Assembly: GCF_048265165.1 (NCBI RefSeq)
Contig: NZ_JBLXCD010000005.1
Location: 124,001-188,000, forward strand
Origin: Oceanospirillum sp048265165
Lineage (GTDB): Bacteria; Pseudomonadota; Gammaproteobacteria; Pseudomonadales; Halomonadaceae
Direction of reading: 5' to 3'
Length of the DNA stretch: 64,000 bases
This document shows positions 16,472-25,123 of the stretch, piece after piece; the first letter of the stretch is position 1; each line of letters opens with the position of its first letter. The notes under the pieces were generated by a model. The model was not told where the DNA came from. It searched no databases and saw nothing but the letters and a program-made list of their open reading frames with translations. Both the position numbers and the translations under genes were made by a program.

Positions 16472-17038
16472 ATGATGAAATCTTTGATTAAACCTGTACT
16501 GCTATCTGCTGCACTGATTTCCGGCTCTGCTTTTGCGGCTGACTACAAGGTTGACCCGGCTCACACTGCAATCCTTTTCAAAATCAACCACCTGGGTTTT
16601 AGTGAGACCGTCGCGCGCTTTAACTCAATGGCAGGCGAGTACAGCTATGATGAGAAAACCCCTTCTGCATCCAGTATCACTGTAACGATTGATGCAGATA
16701 GCTTGGACTCCAACCATGAAGCCCGTGATAAACATATCAAGAGCCCTGACTTCCTGGATACCAAGCAATACCCGGAAATCACTTTCACATCTACCGGTTA
16801 CCAAGGGGACGCAACTCAAGGTGTCCTAACCGGTGAGTTAAGCCTGCACGGTACCACCAGGACTGTTGATCTGGATATCGTAAAAATTGGCGAGGGTGAA
16901 GATCCATGGGGTAACTACCGCAGTGGCTTCAATGGCACAACGACTATTAAACGTTCTGAGTTTGGGGTTGATCAGATGATGGGTGGTATCGGTGACGAGA
17001 TTAAAGTTGAGCTCTTCATCGAAGGTATCCGTAAGTAA
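16472..17038 (+). CDS. YceI-family periplasmic lipid-binding protein
   Basis: A 188-residue protein with a signal peptide cleaved after SAFA, so the mature form begins ADYKVDPAHTAILFKINHLGFS. The YceI signature DPAHT and the later FTSTGYQGD, LSLHGTTRTVDLDI and FNGTTTIKRSEFG strands show the lipocalin-like barrel that holds isoprenoids. Two ATGs are adjacent (16472 and 16475). It is divergent from the LysR gene, which may control it. A hairpin follows. Confidence 0.92.
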   Translation: MMKSLIKPVLLSAALISGSAFAADYKVDPAHTAILFKINHLGFSETVARFNSMAGEYSYDEKTPSASSITVTIDADSLDSNHEARDKHIKSPDFLDTKQYPEITFTSTGYQGDATQGVLTGELSLHGTTRTVDLDIVKIGEGEDPWGNYRSGFNGTTTIKRSEFGVDQMMGGIGDEIKVELFIEGIRK

Positions 17039-17073
17039 CGCATACGCAGATCAGCCAATGGGGCTATATGAAC

Positions 17074-17098
17074 CGAAAGCGCTCAAGGGCGCTTTCTC
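17074..17098 (+). terminator. Hairpin terminator after yceI
   Basis: Stem GAAAGCGC/GCGCTTTC (17075-17082 with 17089-17096) with a 6-base loop is followed by TCTGCTTT, a weak U-tract. Readthrough to the next gene is possible. Confidence 0.55.
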
Positions 17099-17180
17099 TG
17101 CTTTGGGTTACTAAAGCTTCTCAGTCATACCGATCTTAAGTGCAGACATTGACTCTGCACTCCAACAAGGACACCCAAGT

Positions 17181-18026
17181 ATGTACGGTGAATCCGTTTC
17201 CCCGCTGATGATGCTGTTGCCGGTTGTCGTTTATCCAATGCTGGCAGCACTGGTAATCAGCTTGATCCTCTTTAAGCTGGCACAGTCCGGCAAAGTCAAA
17301 GCCGCATACTGGCTGGCACCGCTGGTGATCTGGCTAGCTTGGCTGACCGCGGCTCAGGGTATTCACACCCGCTGGAGCTTCCCTCCCCGTCAAGCGATGG
17401 ATTGGCTACTACTGATGCCACTCATTCCAGCTCTGGCGATTCGCACGCCACAGAATATTCGTATGGCAGGCTTTGGCGTTGCTCTGGTACTCAGCTTTGC
17501 AGTCGTCGCTCAACCTATTGTGGGCCGAATGTCACTAATTGAGATGATAAGTCACGCCATCGGCGGCTTACTGGTTGCAGGTATCGCATTGATGGCTGCG
17601 GAACGTCAGCACAACAGCTTCCGCTTTCCGGTCAGCCTGATCGTTATGATGACGATGTCAGCCCTGGTAACCGGTATCTCAAGCTCGCTATCGTTGGCTC
17701 AGATGATAGGTGGGATCTGTGCGGCATTAGGTGCGGTCTGGCTTATGGCTCTGATTCTCAAAACTGAACACCACATACCATTATTGATTGCACGGGGCTC
17801 ATTGGCGGTCTGGCTTATGGTACTGGCTTATGCGCACTACTACGCAGATGTCAGCATATGGGCGCTTCTGTTGCTGGCACTACCTTTACTGATTAAGTGG
17901 CCATCTGCTAACCGTCAAAAAGCTCCACGGTCGCGGTGGAAAGACTTGGCAGAAACAGTACTTGCCAGTGTCATCCCTGGCTTGCTGGCACTCTGGCTGG
18001 TTTGGCCAGAACAGCCTCTGTACTGA
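17181..18026 (+). CDS. Polytopic membrane protein of unknown function
   Basis: A 281-residue very hydrophobic protein with about 8-9 predicted transmembrane segments and short loops. Only the segment near residue 248 (NRQKAPRSRWKD) is clearly basic and cytoplasmic. I recognise no family signature. AAGGA precedes the ATG. It follows yceI on the same strand after a weak terminator and is convergent with the FpvF-like gene. Confidence 0.7.
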   Translation: MYGESVSPLMMLLPVVVYPMLAALVISLILFKLAQSGKVKAAYWLAPLVIWLAWLTAAQGIHTRWSFPPRQAMDWLLLMPLIPALAIRTPQNIRMAGFGVALVLSFAVVAQPIVGRMSLIEMISHAIGGLLVAGIALMAAERQHNSFRFPVSLIVMMTMSALVTGISSSLSLAQMIGGICAALGAVWLMALILKTEHHIPLLIARGSLAVWLMVLAYAHYYADVSIWALLLLALPLLIKWPSANRQKAPRSRWKDLAETVLASVIPGLLALWLVWPEQPLY

Positions 18027-18181
18027 ATTATATCTGTTGAGCCTGTATTTGACTTTATTGCGACAAATTGTCTCTGTGACACTTCGCCTAATGTGACACC
18101 AGGCCACATTTCCATCCCAGGGCAGAGCGTTAAAATAGCACTCAACCATTAACAAACCATTAGCAGCGGCTAACTCCCGAT

Positions 18182-18229
18182 TCCTCCCGGAACCCTATTG
18201 ATCGGTCAATCAGTAAGGTTCCGGCGGGA
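18182..18229. repeat. Nested inverted repeat between convergent genes
   Basis: Outer arms CCGGAACC/GGTTCCGG, with partial extension to 18182 and 18229, enclose ATTGA-TCGG-TCAAT. It lies between two convergent genes and could end transcription from either side, but it has no U-tract. Confidence 0.4.
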
Positions 18230-18280
18230 TTAGCTTTAAACAAAAATCTTTCAGAAGATCCACTACCGAACTCGGATCAA

Positions 18281-19198
18281 CTACTGAACCTGTTGCAGCT
18301 TGTTCAGGTTAACTTCTAACCAGTCAGATAGAGACCCACTCTCAAATCGGTTCAGTCCGTTAACTACCCATAAATTTGGCTCAGCTGAAGCTTTTTTACC
18401 TTCTTCAATCCACAAGCAGCGAAAACCGTCAAGGTCATCCGTTTTATCCTCCGCCAACATCGGCAGACTCAAGCTCTGTAACATAGGGTGCAGGGCGCTA
18501 TCATCGCTACAAACCCCATCCCAGCCCTGTTGCCAGAGCATATCATCCAGTTTGAGAGCAAACCCGGTAATCTGTTCTACCGCACGCTGCTGGTTCTGCT
18601 GAATTAACGGCTGATGCTCTGGCCAGATACGACTGAAGTCGTCTGATAGAATACTCACCATCACTTTCAAATTAGCCGGATTTAACCAGAAAAAATCCAG
18701 TGCTGATTCTCCGGCAGCACGACTGATACGGGCACCATCCGGCTTAAGCTGTATCGCCATATCAACAGGAATAACCGCAATATTACGCTGTCGAAGATTT
18801 GAATACACAGAACCTTCCGGCCAGATAGACGCCGTTTCAACAACGGCACGATAACGTGGCAGATCCGCTAATTCACCAGCCATTTTTTTGTCGATCCAGT
18901 AACGAATCCTGCTTACCGGGTAACGTTTTGCCGGAAGATAGTCCACCTGCACCCCTGTTCCGGCCAATAGGGATTTACTTAATAAATGCGCTACGGGCAA
19001 TACTGTGGCTAAAGATTCCGGCTCAGACTCATCAACAAAAGAACCAGATGCTGCTGCAGTACGGCTCAGCACTAATAACAGCGTCCCCAGAACCAATGCA
19101 AACACCAAAAGCGAGGGCAGATAGCTCTGTATGCTTCGATGGAGGGACGTGCTCTTCTTATCTGAAGATAGTGATATTTTTTTCAGAGTACCAGGCAT
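18281..19198 (-). CDS. FpvF-like second binding protein, ZnuA fold without metal ligands (putative)
   Basis: A 305-residue protein with a hydrophobic N-terminal anchor or signal (about 28-50). Its body follows the cluster-A (ZnuA-like) binding-protein plan: ATVLPVAHLLSKSLLAGTGV at the start and a central FFWLNPANLKVMVSILSDDF segment. That segment matches the usual HPWLDP helix start but with the histidine replaced by Phe. No clear four-ligand metal site remains. It is the last gene of the ABC cluster, 36 bases after the permease, with GGAGAA before the ATG. By position it corresponds to Pseudomonas FpvF, a second periplasmic protein that binds the siderophore and partners FpvC. Confidence 0.55.
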   Translation of the reverse strand: MPGTLKKISLSSDKKSTSLHRSIQSYLPSLLVFALVLGTLLLVLSRTAAASGSFVDESEPESLATVLPVAHLLSKSLLAGTGVQVDYLPAKRYPVSRIRYWIDKKMAGELADLPRYRAVVETASIWPEGSVYSNLRQRNIAVIPVDMAIQLKPDGARISRAAGESALDFFWLNPANLKVMVSILSDDFSRIWPEHQPLIQQNQQRAVEQITGFALKLDDMLWQQGWDGVCSDDSALHPMLQSLSLPMLAEDKTDDLDGFRCLWIEEGKKASAEPNLWVVNGLNRFESGSLSDWLEVNLNKLQQVQ

Positions 19199-19234
19199 AC
19201 AGAGTTCTCCAGTAAAAGACGGTAAAACCAGTGA

Positions 19235-20140
19235 TTAACCATTCGCCTGAGTTTGCAGCCAACCCAACTGGCGCAACAGGACCACCACAAGAAAGAGACT
19301 ACTCGCCAACAAAACAATGGCGGCCCCGGATGGGATGGGAATCTCAAAAGCCATTGGTAGCACAACGCCAGCCACACAGCTTCCAGTGGAAATTATAAGT
19401 GTGCGAATAAAGAAGCCCCGCAAGTTATGGCTGATCAGACGCGCCGTTGTCGCTGGGATCAACAGCAGAGCTCCCACTAAAACGGCACCAATGATCTTGA
19501 CCGCCGCCACCGTGATTAAAGCGATCAGCAGTACAAAGCCATAGTCCAGTAATGTGACACGGGCCCGTCGTCCTCCCGCCCCCTGAACCCGAGCCAGCTC
19601 AGGCTGCAGAGCCGACATTAGGGCCTGATTACCATAACGCCAGATCATAACCCAGCTAACAAGGCTGATAAGTCCCAGTAGAATCAAGTCATTAGGGGTG
19701 ACGGTCAGGATAGAACCAAAGAGTACATTTTCCAGAATATGGACATTAACCATTTTGGCAACATAGAGCAGCAGAGCGGCACCAAGGGCGATAGCAAAGG
19801 CCAGAAACACACCAACCAATGCATCATAGGGAACCTGTGTCCGGCTTTTTACCCAGTGCAGAATCAATGCAAAGCTCAGACAGAAACCAAACAGCGCAGC
19901 GATCGGCTGTGTCGCCGGTTCTCCAAGCAAAATACCAACGGCAACACCGGTCAAAGCGCCATGGCCCACCGCTTCTGAAAAGAAGGCTAAACGTTTAACC
20001 ACCACCAGCGTACCCAAAGCCCCTAACAAAGGGCCGACCATCACAGCCGCAATCAATGCATAGGTTACAAAAGGGTACTGAAATATTTCCGGTAGCCAGC
20101 CCTGCTCAACACCGGAAGCCAGCCATTGTTGCATTATCAT
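19235..20140 (-). CDS. FpvE/ZnuB-like metal ABC transporter permease
   Basis: A 301-residue inner-membrane permease with about 8 transmembrane segments of the ABC-3 family. It shows LVVVKRLAFFSEAVGHGALTGVAVG near the N terminus and VKIIGAVLVGALLLIPATTARL later. It would pass Fe(II) or another divalent metal across the inner membrane. Its ATG overlaps the ATPase stop by 4 bases. The surrounding genes favour iron over zinc. Confidence 0.85.
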   Translation of the reverse strand: MIMQQWLASGVEQGWLPEIFQYPFVTYALIAAVMVGPLLGALGTLVVVKRLAFFSEAVGHGALTGVAVGILLGEPATQPIAALFGFCLSFALILHWVKSRTQVPYDALVGVFLAFAIALGAALLLYVAKMVNVHILENVLFGSILTVTPNDLILLGLISLVSWVMIWRYGNQALMSALQPELARVQGAGGRRARVTLLDYGFVLLIALITVAAVKIIGAVLVGALLLIPATTARLISHNLRGFFIRTLIISTGSCVAGVVLPMAFEIPIPSGAAIVLLASSLFLVVVLLRQLGWLQTQANG

Positions 20141-20901
20141 ATCTGTGCGACTCCAAGAGGCACTACCAAACCATCGTCAACAGGCGCAGGAGCAATCACC
20201 ATGATATTGCCATCGCATATCCGAACCTCCTGATCCGCATGTGCTGTAACAAACTCAATATCATGATGCACCATAAGCAAGGTGCAGCCCTGTGCTTTTA
20301 GTTGCAGAATTAATTGCAGAATCTGCCCCTGTGCTTCCTGATCCAGACCGTTCATAGGTTCATCAAGAAACCAAAGGGTCGCCTCCTGGGCCAATGCCCG
20401 GGCAAACAAAAGCCGCTGACGCTCGCCACCGGAGAGCTGGCCGATTTTTCGGTTGCGCTTTTGCTCAAGGCCGACACGGCTCAAAAGCTGTTCAAGACGT
20501 TGCTGTTCTTTAACCGGCGGCTTACGAAAAAAGATACGCGGCTGAATACTGGTCAGAAGATAGTCTTCCACAGTGATCGGCAACGTCGCATCAAAGGCTT
20601 CTAACTGAGGGATATAGGCTACTTTATCCACTTGATTCGGACTGTTTTCAGGCCATAACCAGCAGATTTCCCCCTGGTGCGGCATCAGTCCCGCCAGGCA
20701 TTTAAGCAGTGAGGATTTACCGGCCCCGTTGGCACCGGTCAACATATGCAGCTGGCCGGCAGCCAGTGTCATACTGACCGGATTAAACAGCATGTTACCC
20801 CCAAAACTTAGGCTAAGCTGATCCAGATGAAGCGCCGGTCCTAATTTAACCTTCGGGTCACTGTTAACAGAAACGTCAGATACCGTTAACGCATTCATCA
20901 C
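20137..20901 (-). CDS. FpvD/ZnuC-like metal ABC transporter ATPase
   Basis: A 254-residue ATPase with Walker A GANGAGKS (about 56-63), Q-loop YIPQLEAFDATLP, signature LSGGERQRL and Walker B TLWFLDEPMNGLD. The switch histidine is in MVHHDIE. It couples ATP hydrolysis to the permease encoded next. Four-base overlaps on both sides (with the binding protein and the permease) show a tight operon. Confidence 0.87.
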   Translation of the reverse strand: MMNALTVSDVSVNSDPKVKLGPALHLDQLSLSFGGNMLFNPVSMTLAAGQLHMLTGANGAGKSSLLKCLAGLMPHQGEICWLWPENSPNQVDKVAYIPQLEAFDATLPITVEDYLLTSIQPRIFFRKPPVKEQQRLEQLLSRVGLEQKRNRKIGQLSGGERQRLLFARALAQEATLWFLDEPMNGLDQEAQGQILQLILQLKAQGCTLLMVHHDIEFVTAHADQEVRICDGNIMVIAPAPVDDGLVVPLGVAQI

Positions 20902-21917
20902 AACACCTCAGGCTTGGTGGATTCAGAAGAGACTGAGACACCGGCCGCTGCAGATTCCAGCTCTAATTCCAATGCTTTATTAAGCGCCTTGGTCAGGGTT
21001 TTAAGATTTTGCTCCATCTCCCGATAGACCTTATCTTTTTCAAACTCCCCATGGGTCATATGAGAGAAATGGTACAGGCGAACTCCGGTGGCCGTTTCGA
21101 TGGTTTTCACATAGCGGTTATCCATATCCAGCTCCGTAAACAGCAGATTAACGTTAGCTTTTCGGATACGTTCAATGGTTTTCTGCAGCTGTGTTGCACT
21201 GGGTTCAACGCCATGAGCTGGCTCGATAACCGTATCAATGCCGATACCAAACTCCTGCAGAAAATAACCGTAGGCATTATGGGTGCTGGCAATTCGGATA
21301 CCGCTCAGATCTTTACCCTTGAAAGACCTAAGATAATGATTCTTCAACTGGCGTAATGACCGGGCATAGAGCAGCGCATTTTTCTGGAAATAGCGGGCGT
21401 TATCCGGATCAAGTAAGCCTAGCTCCCGAGCGATGGTATAGACCTGTCGAATCGCAGCATCAATAGAAACAAATGTATGAGGATTCCAGGCGTTTCGGGT
21501 ATTTGCTGCAGCCAGTAAAGGCACATTCTTATTGGCATAGATCAGTGTTAGCTGCTCTTCCAGCACGGGCTGACTATGCATCAGTTTTTCAACGGCCTGA
21601 ACAGCGAATTCATCGTGACCGATCCCGTTCAGAACCAAGGCATCCATCTTCATCAGGCGATTCAGATCCGATGGCTGCAACTCATAACTGTGCGGGTTAA
21701 AACCTGCTTCAACCAACGGCAGAATATCGGCCCGGTCACCAACAACATGGGCAACATAACTGTAATAAGGATGCAATGCGATGCCGATCTGAAGACGTTT
21801 TTCTGCGGCATCAACACCCACCGACAGAAATGAAAGAACCAGCAAAATAAGCCAACTACCCCTGGTTTTGAGGCGATTCAGAGAAGGATCGACGTGTAAA
21901 GCAGATAAGAGAGACAC
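20898..21917 (-). CDS. FpvC/ZnuA-like periplasmic metal-binding protein
   Basis: A cluster-A binding protein of about 339 residues. Conserved metal-ligand positions are present in FNPHSYELQPSD, WNPHTF and STHNAYGYFLQEFG, with acidic TELDMDNRY later. The His-rich loop of zinc importers is missing, which favours iron or manganese. A hydrophobic signal segment LILLVLSFLSVGVDA is near residues 23-37. The GTG at 21917 was chosen because AGGAG lies 7 bases upstream; the ATG at 21938 has no ribosome site and lies in a small hairpin. Pseudomonas FpvC is its likely counterpart. Confidence 0.82.
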   Translation of the reverse strand: MSLLSALHVDPSLNRLKTRGSWLILLVLSFLSVGVDAAEKRLQIGIALHPYYSYVAHVVGDRADILPLVEAGFNPHSYELQPSDLNRLMKMDALVLNGIGHDEFAVQAVEKLMHSQPVLEEQLTLIYANKNVPLLAAANTRNAWNPHTFVSIDAAIRQVYTIARELGLLDPDNARYFQKNALLYARSLRQLKNHYLRSFKGKDLSGIRIASTHNAYGYFLQEFGIGIDTVIEPAHGVEPSATQLQKTIERIRKANVNLLFTELDMDNRYVKTIETATGVRLYHFSHMTHGEFEKDKVYREMEQNLKTLTKALNKALELELESAAAGVSVSSESTKPEVL

Positions 21918-21948
21918 AACAAGGCTCCTGCCGAACATCTGTGTTCGG

Positions 21949-22503
21949 CTAAAATTCTGATAGTTGGTGTTGCCATTGATCCGTCAGATGACAAGGATCG
22001 GAACTGAGTGGCGAAGAGCGGCTGTAGATCTGAGCAGGCAATGTAAAATCATCACTCATCAGCAGCATAAAATAGCTATGATCTTTGACTGACACGCCCA
22101 GATAACAGCCCGCTTCAGGGCTGCTCCAGTCGTACAGCGATGCACCGACTTCATCAGAAAAAGGAGGGATCAGAAAGTCCTCCAGTGCTTCAATATCCGG
22201 CCACGCAATCTGATCAGAGCTGGCAACGGTCTCCCCCTCAGCGATAAAACGGATTTCACTGGCAGCACTACTTAACTGAGTAAGCAGTGCTTTCTGATCC
22301 GTATTCAGGCTAAGGTGAGAAACAACCGGTGATACTGGTGCCTGATTTATCCAGACGCCTATACCGCTGATCAGTAGAATAATCAGCAAAACCAGCAGTA
22401 CCCAACGGGTTTCCCGCTGACCGTTCAAGGGGTGAATCTGCTGAACCATACCGGCCTCAGCTTTTGTTACAGAACGACCCGAAGCAGAATCAGAGTTCGT
22501 CAT
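21949..22503 (-). CDS. Single-pass inner-membrane protein of the iron cluster
   Basis: A 184-residue protein with a cytoplasmic N terminus of about 32 residues, one transmembrane helix (about 34-52; VLLVLLIILLISGIGVWI) and a periplasmic domain with two cysteines. The domain is perhaps DUF6162-like. Its first 14 bases overlap the preceding gene; an alternative ATG at 22449 would avoid this. By position it could match one of the Fpv reduction-complex subunits (FpvK or FpvJ). The function is inferred from context only. Confidence 0.65.
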   Translation of the reverse strand: MTNSDSASGRSVTKAEAGMVQQIHPLNGQRETRWVLLVLLIILLISGIGVWINQAPVSPVVSHLSLNTDQKALLTQLSSAASEIRFIAEGETVASSDQIAWPDIEALEDFLIPPFSDEVGASLYDWSSPEAGCYLGVSVKDHSYFMLLMSDDFTLPAQIYSRSSPLSSDPCHLTDQWQHQLSEF

Positions 22504-22798
22504 AGTCGATCTCTACCGGTTGCTCGTGGCCGGAATCAAAGCGAATGTAATACTCACCTTCAGGTGCAGAAAACTCCACAGCAGATGCCGAATCAGTTTT
22601 CAGCTGCAACAAGATCTCGTCATCATAATCGAGCACCGTCACAGGCTTATTCACAGTCAAACTGCCATCGCTGAAACCGGTTTCGCATCGAATCATTCCG
22701 TTTTCCAGCTCACAGGTCATGATTGGAAAGTGCGCCTGCACCGTTTGGCTCAGCAGACCCACAACCACCAAAAACAGAGCTTTCGTTACAGCCTTCAT
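22490..22798 (-). CDS. Small periplasmic protein of the iron cluster
   Basis: A 102-residue protein with a clear signal peptide. Cleavage after VQA would leave a mature N terminus HFPIMTCELENGMIRCETGFSDG. The first residue would be histidine, and one Cys pair (CELENGMIRC) could form a disulfide. The rest is an acidic beta-rich domain ending HEQPVEIDYDEL. I recognise no family; it looks like a short relative of DUF4198/CbiK-type accessory proteins. It lies 10 bases after the DUF4198 gene and overlaps the next gene. Confidence 0.65.
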   Translation of the reverse strand: MKAVTKALFLVVVGLLSQTVQAHFPIMTCELENGMIRCETGFSDGSLTVNKPVTVLDYDDEILLQLKTDSASAVEFSAPEGEYYIRFDSGHEQPVEIDYDEL

Positions 22799-22808
22799 CT
22801 TATTATTC

Positions 22809-23642
22809 CTAAGGTAACTGAGTATCGAACGTCATATAAAGCAAAGAGCTTTCGCTATCGGCACGCTCAGATTGACGCTTATGATCAACTTTTGCCGTCA
22901 GGTACCAAGGACCAACGATTTCAGGTGTAAACGTCAGCATACCCTCACTATCGGTTTTCAGCTTCTGCATCATACGGTCATTACGGTACTTGGTGTTATG
23001 CGGTGTCAGCTCGATCTCAACGTCTTTCGCTGGCTTACCATCAACAAAAAACTGAAAATTCACTTCATCACCAGCCACCACATCACTGGGGTGTGTTGGT
23101 CCCGCAATCTCAAGGCCTTTACCGGTCAGTTCCAGCACTTTTTCATCCGGTGCCTGCCATGTGATATAGGCTACCGTGCTGACATTAAACTGTTTTGTTA
23201 CAACATCCTTAGCACCCTTAGGCAGTTGTGCCTGAGCTTCCTGCTTATCAGCAAAAATACGTTTTTTTGCGCCACGCTTATTCGTATAGAAAGTGAAATA
23301 AACCGTTGGACGCTTCAGCTCCATTTTCCAGGTACCGGGCTGATCAATTTCCAGGTCAAAAACGCTGCGACGATGACCTTTGAAATAGCTACCCAGACGT
23401 TGCTTGCCGCCTTCCGGAGTAAAAATCGAGATACGATCCAAGCCCAAAGCTTTGTCAGGGCTGAAGATCGTATGTGACGCAGAAGCATCAACGGTAATCC
23501 ACTCCGATTTCTCACCGGAAAGGTTGTATTCATGGGGCAGCAGCCACATGGGGTGTGCCTGGGTTAAAGAGCTGACACCCAAGACCATAGCTGTGGCCAG
23601 AGCAGCTTTTCTGCTCCAGCTTTTCAGTGTAGATTTCAACAT
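22809..23642 (-). CDS. DUF4198-domain periplasmic protein
   Basis: A 277-residue protein with a signal peptide ending LTQA, so the mature chain would begin HPMWLLPHEYNLSG. The DUF4198 pattern follows: an N-terminal His, HEYNLSG, then DEVNFQFFVDGKPAKDVEIELTP and LTFTPEIVGPWYLTAKVDHK. These domains occur beside TonB receptors and metal importers, and related NikK-type proteins bind metal. Here it probably takes part in periplasmic handling of the siderophore metal. It is in operon with DUF2271 and PepSY genes. Confidence 0.82.
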   Translation of the reverse strand: MLKSTLKSWSRKAALATAMVLGVSSLTQAHPMWLLPHEYNLSGEKSEWITVDASASHTIFSPDKALGLDRISIFTPEGGKQRLGSYFKGHRRSVFDLEIDQPGTWKMELKRPTVYFTFYTNKRGAKKRIFADKQEAQAQLPKGAKDVVTKQFNVSTVAYITWQAPDEKVLELTGKGLEIAGPTHPSDVVAGDEVNFQFFVDGKPAKDVEIELTPHNTKYRNDRMMQKLKTDSEGMLTFTPEIVGPWYLTAKVDHKRQSERADSESSLLYMTFDTQLP

Positions 23643-23668
23643 GATATACCTTCCTTTATGTACTTAAT

Positions 23669-24205
23669 TTATGGTTGGGCGATCTCAACAGCACCCAGCT
23701 CTTTACCCGCTTTGATACGATAATGTGCATCCGTGTCCGGCAAAGTGAACTTCTGCTTCATCAGACTTCGGCTGCCATGTTCCCGTGATGCTTCCAGCAC
23801 CAGCTGATACTCACCCGGTACAACAGAATTGCCTTTACTGTCTGTACCATCCCAAACGATCTGATAGTCACCAGGGCCACGGGTTGCTCCTGTTGCACCA
23901 TCAATATCACCCTCTTGGTAACGCCCTGTTTTGCGCCACCAGCGGCGAAGATCCTTCAGCCATTTTTTATCGCCATGCCACACCGCCAAGGTTTTTACCG
24001 CCTTACCCCGTGAGGTTTCTACCCAGACAGCGGTATAGGGTCGCTGATACTGACCTGTCTTAATCTCCGGCAAGCTAAAGCTGATCTGCAGCGTGTCACC
24101 TTGCGCCTGAGCGGGTTGCGCCAGCACCGCCAGTAAACAAGCGCCTGCAGCAAGGCCTGCAGAGACACGCATCAGGCTTCGCAACAACGTACCTTGATTC
24201 ATCAT
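23669..24205 (-). CDS. DUF2271-domain periplasmic protein
   Basis: A 178-residue protein with a signal peptide cleaved near AQA. The DUF2271 core includes QRPYTAVWVETSRGKAVKTLAVWH, LKDLRRWWR and DGATGATRGPGDYQIVWDGTDSKGN. That last part is a FlgD-like Ig strand set ending PGEYQLVLEASREHG. The family travels with PepSY membrane proteins and TonB receptors. The biochemical function is unknown; a part in periplasmic iron reduction is inferred from the Fpv-like order. Confidence 0.83.
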   Translation of the reverse strand: MMNQGTLLRSLMRVSAGLAAGACLLAVLAQPAQAQGDTLQISFSLPEIKTGQYQRPYTAVWVETSRGKAVKTLAVWHGDKKWLKDLRRWWRKTGRYQEGDIDGATGATRGPGDYQIVWDGTDSKGNSVVPGEYQLVLEASREHGSRSLMKQKFTLPDTDAHYRIKAGKELGAVEIAQP

Positions 24206-24263
24206 TTATCTGACCCCCAGAGTCCAGTGTAAAAAGCAATCCTACTCAACATTCAAAATGTGA

Positions 24264-24908
24264 TTACAGGGTGTGCCAGTAAAGAAAAAGAAACAGCACT
24301 AACCCGACACCACTGACAGAAAAAGCCCTTCGACGCCGCTTCTTTTGCGGCAGCAATAGCCAGAAGCCACTCAGTGTAAACAGCAGCAATATCACAGCGG
24401 AGAAATCGATAAACCCCCGCCACAGATCTCCGGTATTGCGCCCTTTATGCAGATCATTCAACTGGTGCACCAGACTGGCATCTTTACGCTCCAGAATCAT
24501 AGCGCCGCCAATAAGATCAAACTCAGCAATGCTATACCCCCCGGGCTGCTGTATATCTGCCACCAGAAAAGCTTCGTCAGCATCCCAATCCAGGCTTAAC
24601 TCCTGCCCTTTAACCTGATATTGATCACGAATCCAACTCAGCAACGGCACCGCCAGCTGCAAGGCATCAATCTGATCCGGTTCATTGGCATTAAGGTCCA
24701 GCGTTTGTTGCGCCTGATCCAGTAAACCTTGCGGGATATCCGCTTCAATTAACCGGGCTGGTTCTGAAGAACGAAACCAGTCAGGATGATTCAGCGTGAT
24801 ACCTGTGATTGTGAAAAACAGCATAATGAAAAGCATCGCCATGGAGCTGTAGATATGGATCACCCGAACCGTGCGGGCAGGAAACAGAGCAGCAAGTTTA
24901 TCCAGCAC
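24264..24908 (-). CDS. PepSY-associated membrane protein, possible iron-siderophore reductase subunit
   Basis: A 214-residue membrane protein. One helix at about 18-38 (IHIYSSMAMLFIMLFFTITGITLNHP) is followed by a periplasmic region. The segment VHQLNDLHKGRNTGDLWRGFIDFSAVILLLFTLSGFWLLL then re-enters the membrane and precedes a last helix. The histidines in helix 1 and in DLHKGR follow the PepSY pattern thought to bind haem. It is shorter than Pseudomonas FpvG. It heads the nine-gene cluster behind a Fur-like box. Confidence 0.75.
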   Translation of the reverse strand: MLDKLAALFPARTVRVIHIYSSMAMLFIMLFFTITGITLNHPDWFRSSEPARLIEADIPQGLLDQAQQTLDLNANEPDQIDALQLAVPLLSWIRDQYQVKGQELSLDWDADEAFLVADIQQPGGYSIAEFDLIGGAMILERKDASLVHQLNDLHKGRNTGDLWRGFIDFSAVILLLFTLSGFWLLLPQKKRRRRAFSVSGVGLVLFLFLYWHTL

Positions 24909-24985
24909 AAAAAAACCTTAAAATTTAACATCAGGCGCAACGATCCACTGCCCGCTTAGAGAGCAGACAGAAAACGGCATACGAC

Positions 24986-25000
24986 TGATAACAATTATCA
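24986..25000. promoter_or_regulatory. Fur-like box upstream of the PepSY gene
   Basis: TGATAAC-A-ATTATCA is a near-perfect 7-1-7 Fur palindrome about 80 bases before the first gene of the Fpv-like cluster. Confidence 0.7.
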
Positions 25001-25123
25001 ATAAGCTTATTTTGCTGTGAAATTCAAACGGGGAAAACGAAATTTACACTCTTTACCTTAATACAGGCTGCTGAATGCCTGATCATAAAGCGCCTGACAA
25101 CACCCCCAACCTTAACAATCAGA

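Noticed and set aside
19235..21917. Simple zinc uptake system ZnuABC
   Set aside because: The binding protein lacks the His-rich loop, a second binding protein and DUF2271/DUF4198/PepSY genes are in the operon, and the upstream box is Fur-like rather than Zur-like.
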